Position numbers and translations under genes: made by a program
Notes under the pieces: generated by a model
What the model was told of the DNA's origin: nothing
What the model saw: the letters and a program-made list of their open reading frames with translations, nothing else
Databases searched by the model: none
Source of the DNA: Vibrio sp. Of7-15
GTDB lineage: Bacteria > Pseudomonadota > Gammaproteobacteria > Enterobacterales > Vibrionaceae
Assembly (NCBI RefSeq): GCF_022347565.1
Contig: NZ_JAKRGH010000005.1
Span: 221,302 to 285,301 of the forward strand
Direction: 5' to 3'
Length of the DNA: 64,000 nucleotides
Part shown: one piece after another, positions 52,676 through 61,663 of the stretch
Layout: each line of letters opens with the position of its first letter
How positions within the stretch are numbered: position 1 is the first letter of the stretch

Positions 52676-54455
52676 GTTATTGCAAAGTGGGGTGATTTTT
52701 TTGGCCGCGGCGGTAGTGGCGGTGCCGATTGCCCAGCGGCTCGGGTTAGGGTCGGTGTTAGGCTACCTGATTGCTGGTGTTGCCATTGGCCCTTGGGGGA
52801 TGGGGCTGATCAGCGATGTGGATGCCATTTTACATTTCTCGGAATTTGGGGTGGTGCTGCTGCTGTTCTTAATTGGCTTGGAGTTAAACCCGAGAAAATT
52901 GTGGCAAATGCGAGGCCCCATTTTAGGGTTAGGTGGTGGACAAGTCTTCATTACGACAGCTGTGATCACGGCCGTCGCCTTAGCGTATGGCTTAAGTTGG
53001 TCAAACAGCCTAGTGGTGGGCATGGGACTCGCGCTTTCTTCGACGGCGATTGCCTTACGGGTGATTGATGAGCAAGGGCTGGCTGGTTCCGAAACGGGGC
53101 AGTCGGGGTTTGCGGTTTTGCTCTTTCAAGATATTGCGGTGATCCCGATGTTGGCCATGTTGCCTATTTTGGCTGGTGGCGGTGGCGGAAGTTGGCTTGA
53201 TTTTGCTTGGATGCTGGCAGGCATCGCGGTGCTGTTAGTGGGTGGCCATTTCTTATTACGTCCGTTATTTCGTTATGTAGTGATGAGCGGAGTTCGTGAG
53301 TTATTTACCGTTGCGGCTCTGTTATTAGTTATTGGTATTGCTGTGGGGATGCAATCGTTAGGGCTTTCCATGGCATTAGGTACTTTCTTAGCGGGTGTAT
53401 TATTGGCAGAAAGTGAATTTCGTCATGAGCTGGAAATTGCTATTGAGCCGTTTAAAGGGCTATTACTTGGTCTATTTTTCATTTCTGTTGGTATGGCGGT
53501 TAATCTCGGGTTATTGGCGTTATACCCGTTTGAAATTCTGTTAGCGGTTGTGGCGTTGGTCAGCATTAAGGCCTTTTTACTGTATGGACTCGCCCGTTCG
53601 TTTGGAACCCGCGCTAAAGCACGCAGCCAAATGGCCGCAATTTTAAGCCAAGGTGGTGAATTTGCGTTTGTTCTTTTTACCGCTGCACAAGGAGAGGGGC
53701 TGCTTGGTAAAGAGCTGACATCCTTTTTGCTAGTGGTGGTGAGCTTATCCATGGTAACCACACCGTTATTGCTACTTGGTCAACAAAAATGGTTTTTGCG
53801 CACCATTAATAGTGATGAAGAGCCATTAGAGTCGGATGTGATTGATCGTGAGCCTAGAGTCATTATTGCGGGGTTTGGTCGTTTTGGTCAGGTGGTTGGC
53901 CGTTTACTGTTTGCCAACAAAATTCGAGTGACGATTTTGGAAAGTGATGCTAGCCAAATAAAGCTGTTGCGTAAGTTTGGCTATAAAGTGTATTACGGTG
54001 ATGCAACTCAGTTAGAGTTATTACGCTCGGCCGGGGCCTCTAAAGCTGAAGCCATTGTTGTGTGTACGGATTCACCTGATCAGGTCATGGAAATTGTGAC
54101 CTTGTGTAAAGAGCACTTCCCACACCTTAAAATCTTAGCAAGGGCTCGTAGCCGAGTTGAAGCCTATCAGTTGATGAGCCAAGACATAGAGCATTTTTCT
54201 CGTGAAACGTTTGACGGAGCGTTGGACTTAGGTCGTCAGACATTAACCACATTAGGTATGCATCCGTATCAAGCGAAACGCGCAGAAGCGCATTTTAAGA
54301 AGCTAGATGTGACGATGTTAAAAGAACTTTTGCCGTTACACAGCGAAGATACGTCCATGGCTTCTCGTGCTAAAGAAGCGCGTAAAGAGCTCGAAGAAAT
54401 TTTTGATCGTGAAATGCAAAATGATCGAGAGAGCCGCTCTCATTGGGAGCAGTAG
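52665..54455 (+). CDS. kefB: Glutathione-gated K+/H+ antiporter KefB
   Basis: CPA2 antiporter of 596 aa (E. coli 601). About 12 TM helices to residue ~380, with the transport signature LLFLIGLELNPRKLW and QDIAVIPML. The C-terminal RCK/TrkA-N domain (about 395-515) has the Rossmann motif IAGFGRFGQVVGRLL and LESDASQ, binding NAD(H) and glutathione. K+ efflux acidifies the cytoplasm during electrophile stress. Confidence 0.95.
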   Translation: MTSELLQSGVIFLAAAVVAVPIAQRLGLGSVLGYLIAGVAIGPWGMGLISDVDAILHFSEFGVVLLLFLIGLELNPRKLWQMRGPILGLGGGQVFITTAVITAVALAYGLSWSNSLVVGMGLALSSTAIALRVIDEQGLAGSETGQSGFAVLLFQDIAVIPMLAMLPILAGGGGGSWLDFAWMLAGIAVLLVGGHFLLRPLFRYVVMSGVRELFTVAALLLVIGIAVGMQSLGLSMALGTFLAGVLLAESEFRHELEIAIEPFKGLLLGLFFISVGMAVNLGLLALYPFEILLAVVALVSIKAFLLYGLARSFGTRAKARSQMAAILSQGGEFAFVLFTAAQGEGLLGKELTSFLLVVVSLSMVTTPLLLLGQQKWFLRTINSDEEPLESDVIDREPRVIIAGFGRFGQVVGRLLFANKIRVTILESDASQIKLLRKFGYKVYYGDATQLELLRSAGASKAEAIVVCTDSPDQVMEIVTLCKEHFPHLKILARARSRVEAYQLMSQDIEHFSRETFDGALDLGRQTLTTLGMHPYQAKRAEAHFKKLDVTMLKELLPLHSEDTSMASRAKEARKELEEIFDREMQNDRESRSHWEQ

Positions 54456-54486
54456 CTCGTACTTAAAACAAAAGGATAGGTAGTCC

Positions 54487-54681
54487 GTGAAGAAACGTTT
54501 TATCGCGGGAGCAGTATGCCCCTCATGTAATAGTCAAGATACGCTGCGCTGGTGGCAAGAAAACAGCGTCGAGGTTGTTGAGTGTGTTCAGTGCCAGCAC
54601 AGTGAGCGCCGAGCTCCAAAATCTGTCGAGAACAGTGAACATGCCCAAGATCAAGTGATTGGTATATTCAAACCTGAGTAA
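54487..54681 (+). CDS. yheV: YheV family zinc-ribbon protein
   Basis: 64 aa. Two CxxC pairs, CPSC (residues 12-15) and CVQC (36-39), form a zinc ribbon. The KKRFIAGAVCPSC start is the family hallmark. Start codon GTG at 54487 with upstream AAGGATAGG. It follows kefB as in E. coli and precedes slyD. Function unknown. Confidence 0.92.
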   Translation: MKKRFIAGAVCPSCNSQDTLRWWQENSVEVVECVQCQHSERRAPKSVENSEHAQDQVIGIFKPE

Positions 54682-54746
54682 TTGGTGTTGGACAAAAAAA
54701 GCGTTATCATAGCGATTACTTTGCGTATGCAATATTCGGAGCAAAA

Positions 54747-55301
54747 ATGAAAATTGAAAAAAATGTTGTTGTAAGCCTTGCTTACCAAGTGAAAACGGAA
54801 GAAGGCGTCGTAGTAGACCAATCCACTGTTGAAGCACCTTTAGATTATCTACATGGTCACAACAACCTGATTGTTGGCTTAGAAAATGCGCTTGCTGGTA
54901 AAGTGCAAGGTGATAAGTTCAGCATCACAGTTGCTCCTGAAGAAGCATACGGTGAGCACATGGACGAAATGGTTCAACGTGTTCCTGCTGATGTATTCCA
55001 AGGCGTAGAAGAAATTGAAGTGGGTATGCGTTTCCTTGCGGATACAGACCAAGGTCCAATCCCTGTTGAAGTGACTGAAGTTGATGGCGACCACGTTGTT
55101 GTTGATGGTAACCACATGCTAGCAGGTCAAACGTTAGACTTTGACGTTGAAGTGGTTGCACTGCGTGAAGCAACAGCAGAAGAAGCTGAGCACGGCCACA
55201 TCCATAAAGAAGGTGGTTGTTGTGGTGGTGGCGAACACAGCCACGATCACGAAGGTGACGAAGGCGGTTGTTGTGGCGGCGGTAGCTGCGGTAGCCACTA
55301 A
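54747..55301 (+). CDS. slyD: SlyD, FKBP-type prolyl isomerase and nickel chaperone
   Basis: 184 aa. FKBP domain (about 1-65 and 125-145) with the inserted IF chaperone domain between (about 66-125). YQVKTEEGVVVDQS and PLDYLHGHNNLIVGLE are typical. The tail is a metal-binding stretch with two CCGGG clusters and repeated His (HGHIHKEGG, HSHDH). It aids [NiFe]-hydrogenase/urease-type metallation in other species and protein folding generally. Confidence 0.95.
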   Translation: MKIEKNVVVSLAYQVKTEEGVVVDQSTVEAPLDYLHGHNNLIVGLENALAGKVQGDKFSITVAPEEAYGEHMDEMVQRVPADVFQGVEEIEVGMRFLADTDQGPIPVEVTEVDGDHVVVDGNHMLAGQTLDFDVEVVALREATAEEAEHGHIHKEGGCCGGGEHSHDHEGDEGGCCGGGSCGSH

Positions 55302-55336
55302 TTATTGATTTTACATCGATAAATTAGTCCAGATTG

Positions 55337-55370
55337 AAAGGCTTTATCTGTTTAGATAGAGCCTTTTTTG
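55337..55370 (+). terminator. Rho-independent terminator of slyD
   Basis: AAAGGCTTTATCT (55337-55349), GTTT loop, AGATAGAGCCTTTTTT (55354-55369), one mismatched position, with a T-run. It partly precedes the SD of the following gene. Confidence 0.82.
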
Positions 55371-55412
55371 ATCAATATGAAAAATAAAAATCAATTTGGT
55401 GGAGGTAAGGAC

Positions 55413-56360
55413 ATGAGTCGACCAATAGCGATAGCCATTCACGGTGGTGCGGGAACCATTTTAAAAGCGCAGATGACTCCAGAATTGGAACGCGATTATC
55501 GCCAAGTATTACAAAAAGCGGTTGAAGCTGGCCATCAGATTTTAGTGGCAGGTGGGTCAGCGGTGGACGCGACGGTTGCTGCGGTAACGGTAATGGAAGA
55601 TTCACCACTGTTTAACGCAGGCAAAGGCTCGGTGCTTACTCATGATGAAATGGTGGAAATGGATGCTTCTATTATGTCGGGTGCTGGTATTGATGCTGGT
55701 GCTGTTGCGGGGGTTCGTCATATTAAAAACCCGATTCAGTTAGCAAAAGATGTTATGACGAAATCTGAGCATGTGATGTTGATTGGTGACGGTGCGGAGA
55801 AATTTGCGTTCTCTCAAGAGCATGAGTTTACCGAGCAAGATTACTTTTTCACGGATCGTCGCTATGAGCAATTGCAGTCGATGAAAGAAAAAGGGTTGTT
55901 TGCACTATCTGAATCTCAATACCCAGATGATCGTAAGCATGGCACAGTGGGAGCGGTCGCCTTAGACATGAATGGTAACTTGGCGGCAGCAACCAGTACT
56001 GGTGGTGTAACTAACAAAAAATATGGCCGTGTTGGCGATTCTTCCGTTATTGGGGCGGGCACCTACGCACGTAACGAGAATGTCGCGGTATCGGCCACTG
56101 GAATGGGGGAGTATTTTTTGCGATGTACTGTAGCCAGTGATGTGAGTGCGAGAATGCGTTATTTAGGGGAGTCGGTACACCAAGCTTCTGAGGCCATCAT
56201 TCAGGGAGAATTAAAAGAGCTGGGTGGTGAAGGCGGTTTAATCGCATTAGATGCACAAGGAAAGATTCATTTTGGCATGAACAGCTCAGGGATGTATCGT
56301 GCGAGTGTGAATACGAAAGGAGAAATGTACGTTGCCATTTTTGCAGATGAAATGGCTTAG
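55413..56360 (+). CDS. iaaA: Isoaspartyl peptidase / type III L-asparaginase
   Basis: Ntn-hydrolase of 315 aa from the ATG at 55413, chosen for its GGAGGTAA SD; 15 more in-frame codons upstream overlap the terminator T-run. The autoprocessing site is KHGTVGAVALD, Thr being the nucleophile after cleavage. IHGGAGTI, GKGSVLT and TGMGEYFLR fit EcAIII. It hydrolyses beta-aspartyl dipeptides and asparagine. Monocistronic after slyD. Confidence 0.92.
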   Translation: MSRPIAIAIHGGAGTILKAQMTPELERDYRQVLQKAVEAGHQILVAGGSAVDATVAAVTVMEDSPLFNAGKGSVLTHDEMVEMDASIMSGAGIDAGAVAGVRHIKNPIQLAKDVMTKSEHVMLIGDGAEKFAFSQEHEFTEQDYFFTDRRYEQLQSMKEKGLFALSESQYPDDRKHGTVGAVALDMNGNLAAATSTGGVTNKKYGRVGDSSVIGAGTYARNENVAVSATGMGEYFLRCTVASDVSARMRYLGESVHQASEAIIQGELKELGGEGGLIALDAQGKIHFGMNSSGMYRASVNTKGEMYVAIFADEMA

Positions 56361-56435
56361 ATGGCATAAACACGAGTGAGCTTGAAATAAGAGGTTGTCG
56401 TATATTAAGAACAAACAACCTCATTCACCGACATG

Positions 56436-56657
56436 TTAATAATGCGGTGGTGGTGTTTCTTCCGATGGGTCCGCTAGATTAGACGTATCCATATTTTTGA
56501 CTTTGCCTACCACGTATTTCATTTGATCTTGCATTAAATTTATCAGCAGTTGTTGTTGGCTTAAAGCATCATTTAACTCTTCGATGGTTTGTTCCTGGAA
56601 CGCCAGTCGGCATTCTAAGTCGTCGATTTTTTCTTGTAGCTTTGTTGTTTCTGGCAT
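56436..56657 (-). CDS. slyX: SlyX family protein
   Basis: 73 aa from the ATG at 56657. A coiled coil (KIDDLECRLAFQEQTIEELN, heptad pattern to about 55) ends in the conserved EETPPPHY. Function unknown. A TTG 7 codons upstream would overlap the lipoprotein gene and is less likely. It lies 5 bp after that gene, so they share a transcript. Confidence 0.92.
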   Translation of the reverse strand: MPETTKLQEKIDDLECRLAFQEQTIEELNDALSQQQLLINLMQDQMKYVVGKVKNMDTSNLADPSEETPPPHY

Positions 56658-56662
56658 TGTTT

Positions 56663-57643
56663 CTACTCTACTAACCAAGCTTGAGCGATTCCGGCAGAAG
56701 TACCTGAAATAACTCGGTCTTGTGAATCTATGGCCACATCATACACCACTGCCGTTGCTGGACGGGCATCTTTTAAAGCTTCTGCTTCCCATTGACCGAT
56801 CTTCTTACCGCTTTGGGTATCCCATAACATGATTCGGCTTGCTGGAGTTCCTGTGATTAATTTTGACCCATCATCAGAAAAGCGAGCGGTGGAGAACACT
56901 TGCTGTCGTGAAAAGGTTTTTAACTTACTGACAGAGGAGCCAGTTTGTAAATCCCAAATTTGGCCATCATTGCCCCCGTCTGCGGTAAATGCGAGCTTTC
57001 CATCACGCTGTAAGACCACTCGGTTAATGCGCTGAGTATGTTCAAAGGCATGAATGATTTGTCCTGAAGTGGTGTCCCAAAGGTAAGCAAAATAGTCATT
57101 TCCGCCGGACAAGGCATACCTACCGTTCGCGGATAACGAAACAGAATTAACTTTTTCTCGGTGAGCAAGGAACTCTAAGCGTCTTCCGGTGCCCAAGTCC
57201 ACGTAGATCGCTTTACCGTTGGATAACCCCAGTAAAACTTTCTCACCATTGTTAGAGATATCAATATCGCGGATCAAGCTGTCTGATATGGACCACAGTC
57301 CCTCAGATTGCCCCCAAGCTAAATCCCACACAGCAAAGTTTTGCTGACTTGCGGTAACAGCGTAGCGATTGTTGTCTGATATTTTGATATGAGACACTGC
57401 TGAACCATCGGCATCTTGTTCTCCAAGCTGAGCTAGTTGTTTGTTTTGCTCTAAATCCCAGAGCAGAATATCTTGTTCTTTGGAGTACAGTAGGGCAAAC
57501 CGACCGTCTCGACTTAAAGCGAAGCTGGTGGCTCCTTCCGGTGAAATTGACCAGCGTTGGAGTTCTTTGCCATTGAAAAAGCAACCGCTTAATAGTGCGA
57601 TGGTAGCCAAGTATGTGAGATAGTGAGAGATTGTTCGCATCAA
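56663..57643 (-). CDS. WD40-repeat lipoprotein
   Basis: 326 aa with a signal peptide ending in lipobox LLSGC (Cys about 21). The rest is a beta-propeller of about seven WD-like blades, each with a DGR/NGR turn and a LWDL/VWDL/IWDL end (QDILLWDLEQN, FAVWDLAWG, AYLWDTTSG, GQIWDLQTG, IMLWDTQSG). Such lipoproteins act as scaffolds; no partner is evident except slyX downstream. It is divergent from fkpA. Confidence 0.9.
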   Translation of the reverse strand: MMRTISHYLTYLATIALLSGCFFNGKELQRWSISPEGATSFALSRDGRFALLYSKEQDILLWDLEQNKQLAQLGEQDADGSAVSHIKISDNNRYAVTASQQNFAVWDLAWGQSEGLWSISDSLIRDIDISNNGEKVLLGLSNGKAIYVDLGTGRRLEFLAHREKVNSVSLSANGRYALSGGNDYFAYLWDTTSGQIIHAFEHTQRINRVVLQRDGKLAFTADGGNDGQIWDLQTGSSVSKLKTFSRQQVFSTARFSDDGSKLITGTPASRIMLWDTQSGKKIGQWEAEALKDARPATAVVYDVAIDSQDRVISGTSAGIAQAWLVE

Positions 57644-57769
57644 AATGGATATCCAGTTTGTCTAATGGCAGCTGACCCTAGTATATTGGTGTTGTGAACA
57701 TTTCGCACGGTTCAAACGAAAAGCAGATAAAAAATTGAGGCGTTTCCTCATCATAATTTGGAGAATTTA

Positions 57770-58564
57770 ATGAAACCTATTCTTAAAGTGTCGTTATTAG
57801 CTGCGACAGTAATGCTGGCTGTTGGTTGTCAAAAAGAAGAAGCACCAAAAGCAGAAGTTGCTGTAGAGCCTGCGGTAGAAGAAGTAGCAGCAGTAGCCAC
57901 ATTTGAATCTGAAGATGATAAAGCCGCTTACGCGATTGGTGCATCACTGGCGCGTTACTTGAGTGCTAACTTAGAAAAACAAACGGAACTTGGCTTAGAT
58001 CTTAAACAAGATATGGTTTTAGCTGGGGTACAAGACGTATTTTCTGACACGTCTCGCCTAACAGATGAAGAAGTACAAGCTGCTCTACAAGAGCTAGATA
58101 AGCGTGTTGCTGAACTCGCACAAGCAAAAGCAGCTGAAAAATCAGCAGCGACGCTAAAAGCAGGTGAAGAATTCCGTGCTGAGTTTGAAAAACAAGAAGG
58201 CGTAGCTAAAACTGACTCTGGTCTTTTATACCAAGTATTAAGTGAAGGTAAAGGCGACAAGCCACTAGATACTGATACTGTTGTAGTCCACTACACAGGT
58301 ACGCTAATCGATGGTACTAAGTTTGATAGCTCATACGATCGTGATCAGCCAGCGACATTCCCACTTAACCGTGTTATCCCTGGTTGGACTGAAGGTGTTC
58401 AGCTAATGCCTGTTGGTGCAAAATACAAGTTTGTGATCCCATCAGAGCTAGCTTACGGTGAGCAAGACACACCAACGATTCCTGCAAACTCAACTTTAGT
58501 ATTCGAAGTTGAGCTAATCGAAATTAAAGCAGACGAAGCAAAACCTGAAACAGCGCATCAATAA
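57770..58564 (+). CDS. fkpA: FKBP-type peptidyl-prolyl isomerase FkpA, predicted lipoprotein
   Basis: 264 aa from the ATG at 57770 (SD TTGGAGA). The N-terminal dimerisation domain (about 45-140, KAAYAIGASLARYLS) and C-terminal FKBP domain (about 150-255, VVHYTGTLIDGTKFDSSYDR, VIPGWTEGVQLMPVGAKYKF, IPANSTLVFEVELI) match FkpA. The signal peptide ends LAVGC-QKEE, a good lipobox, whereas E. coli FkpA is a soluble periplasmic protein. An acidic linker follows the Cys. Membrane anchoring is inferred from the lipobox. Confidence 0.94.
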   Translation: MKPILKVSLLAATVMLAVGCQKEEAPKAEVAVEPAVEEVAAVATFESEDDKAAYAIGASLARYLSANLEKQTELGLDLKQDMVLAGVQDVFSDTSRLTDEEVQAALQELDKRVAELAQAKAAEKSAATLKAGEEFRAEFEKQEGVAKTDSGLLYQVLSEGKGDKPLDTDTVVVHYTGTLIDGTKFDSSYDRDQPATFPLNRVIPGWTEGVQLMPVGAKYKFVIPSELAYGEQDTPTIPANSTLVFEVELIEIKADEAKPETAHQ

Positions 58565-58593
58565 TCTTTAATCGCTTGTTTTAGATCACTTTT

Positions 58594-58626
58594 AAGACCC
58601 GGCAAATGTCGGGTCTTGTCTTTTCT
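58594..58626 (+). terminator. Rho-independent terminator of fkpA
   Basis: AAGACCCG (58594-58601), loop, CGGGTCTT (58610-58617), then GTCTTTTCTTT. Confidence 0.82.
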
Positions 58627-58699
58627 TTACAAATATTCTGATAAACTTGCCTTAATGATTTTAAATTTACGCTGAATATCAGCAAGGATTAAGTGCCAA

Positions 58700-59422
58700 G
58701 TGATACCAACAGATAATCTCACCTCAGATGTGTTGGTCGAGAGTGAGCTAATTGAAAGCCAACCTTTCACTGAACACGATTACCAGATCTTAAAATCGTA
58801 TGAAGCCGTAGTTGATGGCTTAGCGAGTTTGATCGGTTCGTATTGTGAAATTGTGCTTCACTCGCTAGACGACCTCAATAAATCCGCCATCAAAATTGCC
58901 AACGGAGAAAACACCGGACGTCAGGTTGGTTCACCGATCACAGATCTTGCCCTCCGTATGCTAAGAGACATTGAAGGCTCAGAGCGAAACTTCTCACGTT
59001 CCTATTTCACACGCGCCAAAGGTGGCGTATTGATGAAGTCCATTACGATTGCGATCCGTAATGGCGATGATCGAGTGATTGGTTTGTTGTGTATTAATAT
59101 CAACTTAGACGCGCCGTTTTCACAAGTACTGCAAGCCTTTATGCCAACAGACGAAGCGAAAGATGCCGCTTCTTCAGTTAACTTTGCTAGTGATGTGGAT
59201 GAGCTTGTTGACCAAACAGTGGAACGAACCATTGAAGAAATCAACGCAGATAAAAGCGTATCGAATAACACGAAAAACCGTCAGATAGTCATGGAACTGT
59301 TTGATAAAGGTATTTTTGACATTAAAGACGCCATTAATCGCGTGGCGGATCGTCTTAACATCTCCAAACACACTGTGTACCTGTATATCCGTCAGCGTAA
59401 AACCGAGGACGGCGACAAATGA
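58700..59422 (+). CDS. yheO: YheO-type regulator (PAS-like domain plus HTH)
   Basis: 240 aa from a GTG at 58700. N-terminal YheO-like PAS domain (about 25-135, [23 protein letters not shown] and SITIAIRN) and a C-terminal HTH (about 190-232, [28 protein letters not shown]) of the DauR family. The ligand is unknown. Its stop overlaps the tusD start (ATGA), the conserved yheO-tusDCB arrangement upstream of rpsL. Confidence 0.93.
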   Translation: MIPTDNLTSDVLVESELIESQPFTEHDYQILKSYEAVVDGLASLIGSYCEIVLHSLDDLNKSAIKIANGENTGRQVGSPITDLALRMLRDIEGSERNFSRSYFTRAKGGVLMKSITIAIRNGDDRVIGLLCININLDAPFSQVLQAFMPTDEAKDAASSVNFASDVDELVDQTVERTIEEINADKSVSNNTKNRQIVMELFDKGIFDIKDAINRVADRLNISKHTVYLYIRQRKTEDGDK

Positions 59423-59811
59423 GCCTGACTTACGCCTTAATCGTAAATGGCCCTGTCTATGGTTCACAATCGGCAAGAAGCGCTTATTTGTTTTCGAAAG
59501 CGGCTTTGCAGCGCGGTCATAGCATTGCAAAAATCTTTTTCTATCAAGACGGTGTTACCAATGGCTCGGGATTAACAGTTCCGGCATCAGATGAATTTGA
59601 TCTGACTAAAGCATGGCAAGAGCTCTCACAACAGCATGATATTGAACTTGAAACCTGCGTAGCAGCAGCGCTGCGCCGTGGGGTTGTGAGTGAAGATGAA
59701 GCCAAGCAACATCAATTACCCAGCTCTAACTTAGCCAGCGGTTTCTCTCAAGCCGGATTGGGTGGGTTAGCAGAAGCCTTATTAACCGCAGATAGAGTGA
59801 TACAGTTTTAA
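59419..59811 (+). CDS. tusD: Sulfur-relay protein TusD
   Basis: 130 aa, DsrE family. The sulfur-carrying Cys lies in [12 protein letters not shown] near 78. With TusB and TusC it forms the heterohexamer passing persulfide from TusA to TusE for 2-thiouridine in tRNA. ATGA overlap with yheO; 1 bp to tusC. Confidence 0.96.
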   Translation: MSLTYALIVNGPVYGSQSARSAYLFSKAALQRGHSIAKIFFYQDGVTNGSGLTVPASDEFDLTKAWQELSQQHDIELETCVAAALRRGVVSEDEAKQHQLPSSNLASGFSQAGLGGLAEALLTADRVIQF

Positions 59812-59812
59812 T

Positions 59813-60175
59813 ATGGCAATGAAAAAACTAGGGTTTGTTTTTCAAAGTGCCCCTCATACAAGCAATGCTGGACGAGAAGGGCTTGATGCTTTACTTGCAG
59901 CTTCTGCATACAGTGAAGACATTCGAGTCTTTTTCATTGGTAATGGTACAGGGCAACTACTGGCGAACCAGCAACCGGAGAAGATCAAATCCCGAGACTA
60001 TATTGCGACATTTAAGATGCTCGATTTATACGATATTGAGCAGGTTTTCTTTTGTCAGCAGTCATTAATCGAGCGTGGATTTGATGGCTTGCCACTAATT
60101 TTAGATGCAGAAGCAAAAACAACCGAAGAGATAAAACAGTTAATGGGTGAGTGTGATCGCCTATTAATGTTTTAG
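59813..60175 (+). CDS. tusC: Sulfur-relay protein TusC
   Basis: 120 aa, DsrF-like. KLGFVFQSAPHTSNAGREGLDALLA is the family N-terminus. Subunit of the TusBCD complex. A second ATG two codons in is possible. 8 bp to tusB. Confidence 0.95.
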   Translation: MAMKKLGFVFQSAPHTSNAGREGLDALLAASAYSEDIRVFFIGNGTGQLLANQQPEKIKSRDYIATFKMLDLYDIEQVFFCQQSLIERGFDGLPLILDAEAKTTEEIKQLMGECDRLLMF

Positions 60176-60183
60176 GGGAAAAT

Positions 60184-60477
60184 ATGCTGCACATCGTTAC
60201 AACAACAGACACATTTATGCAATCTGGCGTAAGTTGGCTAGACTATATCGATCAGAATGACGTTATTTTGCTGTCGCAAGACGCAGTTTACGCTGCAAAC
60301 ACAAAACATGCGTTATATCCGCGTTTAATGGAGCTAGCTGTACAAATTTTTGTACTCGAAGAAGATTTAAGGGCTCGCGGAGTGCCTGTTTCTTTTTTAA
60401 GTGATTGTAAATTAATTGATTTTAATGGTTTTGTTGAGCTGACAGAGGAGCATGCCTCTACGCTGACGTGGGCGTAG
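60184..60477 (+). CDS. tusB: Sulfur-relay protein TusB
   Basis: 97 aa, DsrH-like (MLHIVTTTDTF, ILLSQDAVYAA). SD AGGGGAA. Final gene of yheO-tusDCB; the str operon promoter follows. Confidence 0.94.
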   Translation: MLHIVTTTDTFMQSGVSWLDYIDQNDVILLSQDAVYAANTKHALYPRLMELAVQIFVLEEDLRARGVPVSFLSDCKLIDFNGFVELTEEHASTLTWA

Positions 60478-61026
<549 letters not shown>

Positions 61027-61031
61027 TGGAT

Positions 61032-61111
61032 TCCGTTAAGTAAGGCCAAACACTAATTTTTATAATTTGAAGAAACTGAAAAGTTTTGGATAACCTGAAG
61101 AAGACAACGGA
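61032..61111 (+). promoter_or_regulatory. rpsL-rpsG intercistronic region (possible S7 autoregulatory site)
   Basis: TCCGTT (61032-61037) can pair with AACGGA (61106-61111), closing the 94-bp gap next to the rpsG SD. In E. coli S7 binds the mRNA here to repress translation of its own operon. The pairing is visible; the control role is inferred from E. coli. Confidence 0.4.
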
Positions 61112-61120
61112 GATATATCC

Positions 61121-61591
61121 ATGCCACGTCGTCGCGTAATCGGTCAGCGTAAGATCCTTCCAGATCCTAAGTTCAAATCTGAGCTGCTGGCAAAATTTGT
61201 AAACATCGTAATGGTTGACGGTAAGAAATCTACTGCTGAAAAAATCGTTTACGGTGCACTAGACATCATGGCTGAGCGTTCTGAAAAAGAAGGCTTAGCA
61301 GTTTTTGAGCAAGCGCTTGAAAACGTTCGCCCAGCGGTAGAAGTTAAGTCTCGCCGTGTGGGTGGTTCAACTTACCAAGTACCTGTAGAAGTTCGTCCGG
61401 TTCGTCGTAACGCTCTTTCTATGCGTTGGTTGGTTGAAGCTGCGCGTAAGCGTGGTGAAAAATCTATGGCACAGCGTCTAGCTGGTGAAATGCTAGATGC
61501 ATCAGAAAACAAAGGTACTGCTGTTAAGAAACGTGAAGACGTTCACCGTATGGCAGACGCGAACAAAGCATTCGCACACTACCGCTGGTAA
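61121..61591 (+). CDS. rpsG: 30S ribosomal protein S7
   Basis: 156 aa. [29 protein letters not shown] and the C-terminal [15 protein letters not shown] are standard. SD ACGGAGAT. S7 nucleates 30S head assembly. A 16-bp palindrome and a hairpin follow before fusA. Confidence 0.98.
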   Translation: MPRRRVIGQRKILPDPKFKSELLAKFVNIVMVDGKKSTAEKIVYGALDIMAERSEKEGLAVFEQALENVRPAVEVKSRRVGGSTYQVPVEVRPVRRNALSMRWLVEAARKRGEKSMAQRLAGEMLDASENKGTAVKKREDVHRMADANKAFAHYRW

Positions 61592-61598
61592 TATCGAT

Positions 61599-61648
61599 GG
61601 CGCAGTATTTCTTACTGCGCCAACTTTACCTTCTAAGGTCGACCTTAG
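61599..61648 (+). other. Hairpin and perfect palindrome between rpsG and fusA
   Basis: Hairpin GGCGCAGTA (61599-61607), TTTCT loop, TACTGCGCC (61613-61621); then CTAAGGTCGACCTTAG (61633-61648), a perfect 16-bp palindrome ending next to the fusA SD (AGAGGA). There is no T-run, so neither is a terminator. Possible roles are mRNA processing or tuning fusA relative to S7. Confidence 0.65.
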
Positions 61649-61663
61649 TAAGAGGATACAATT

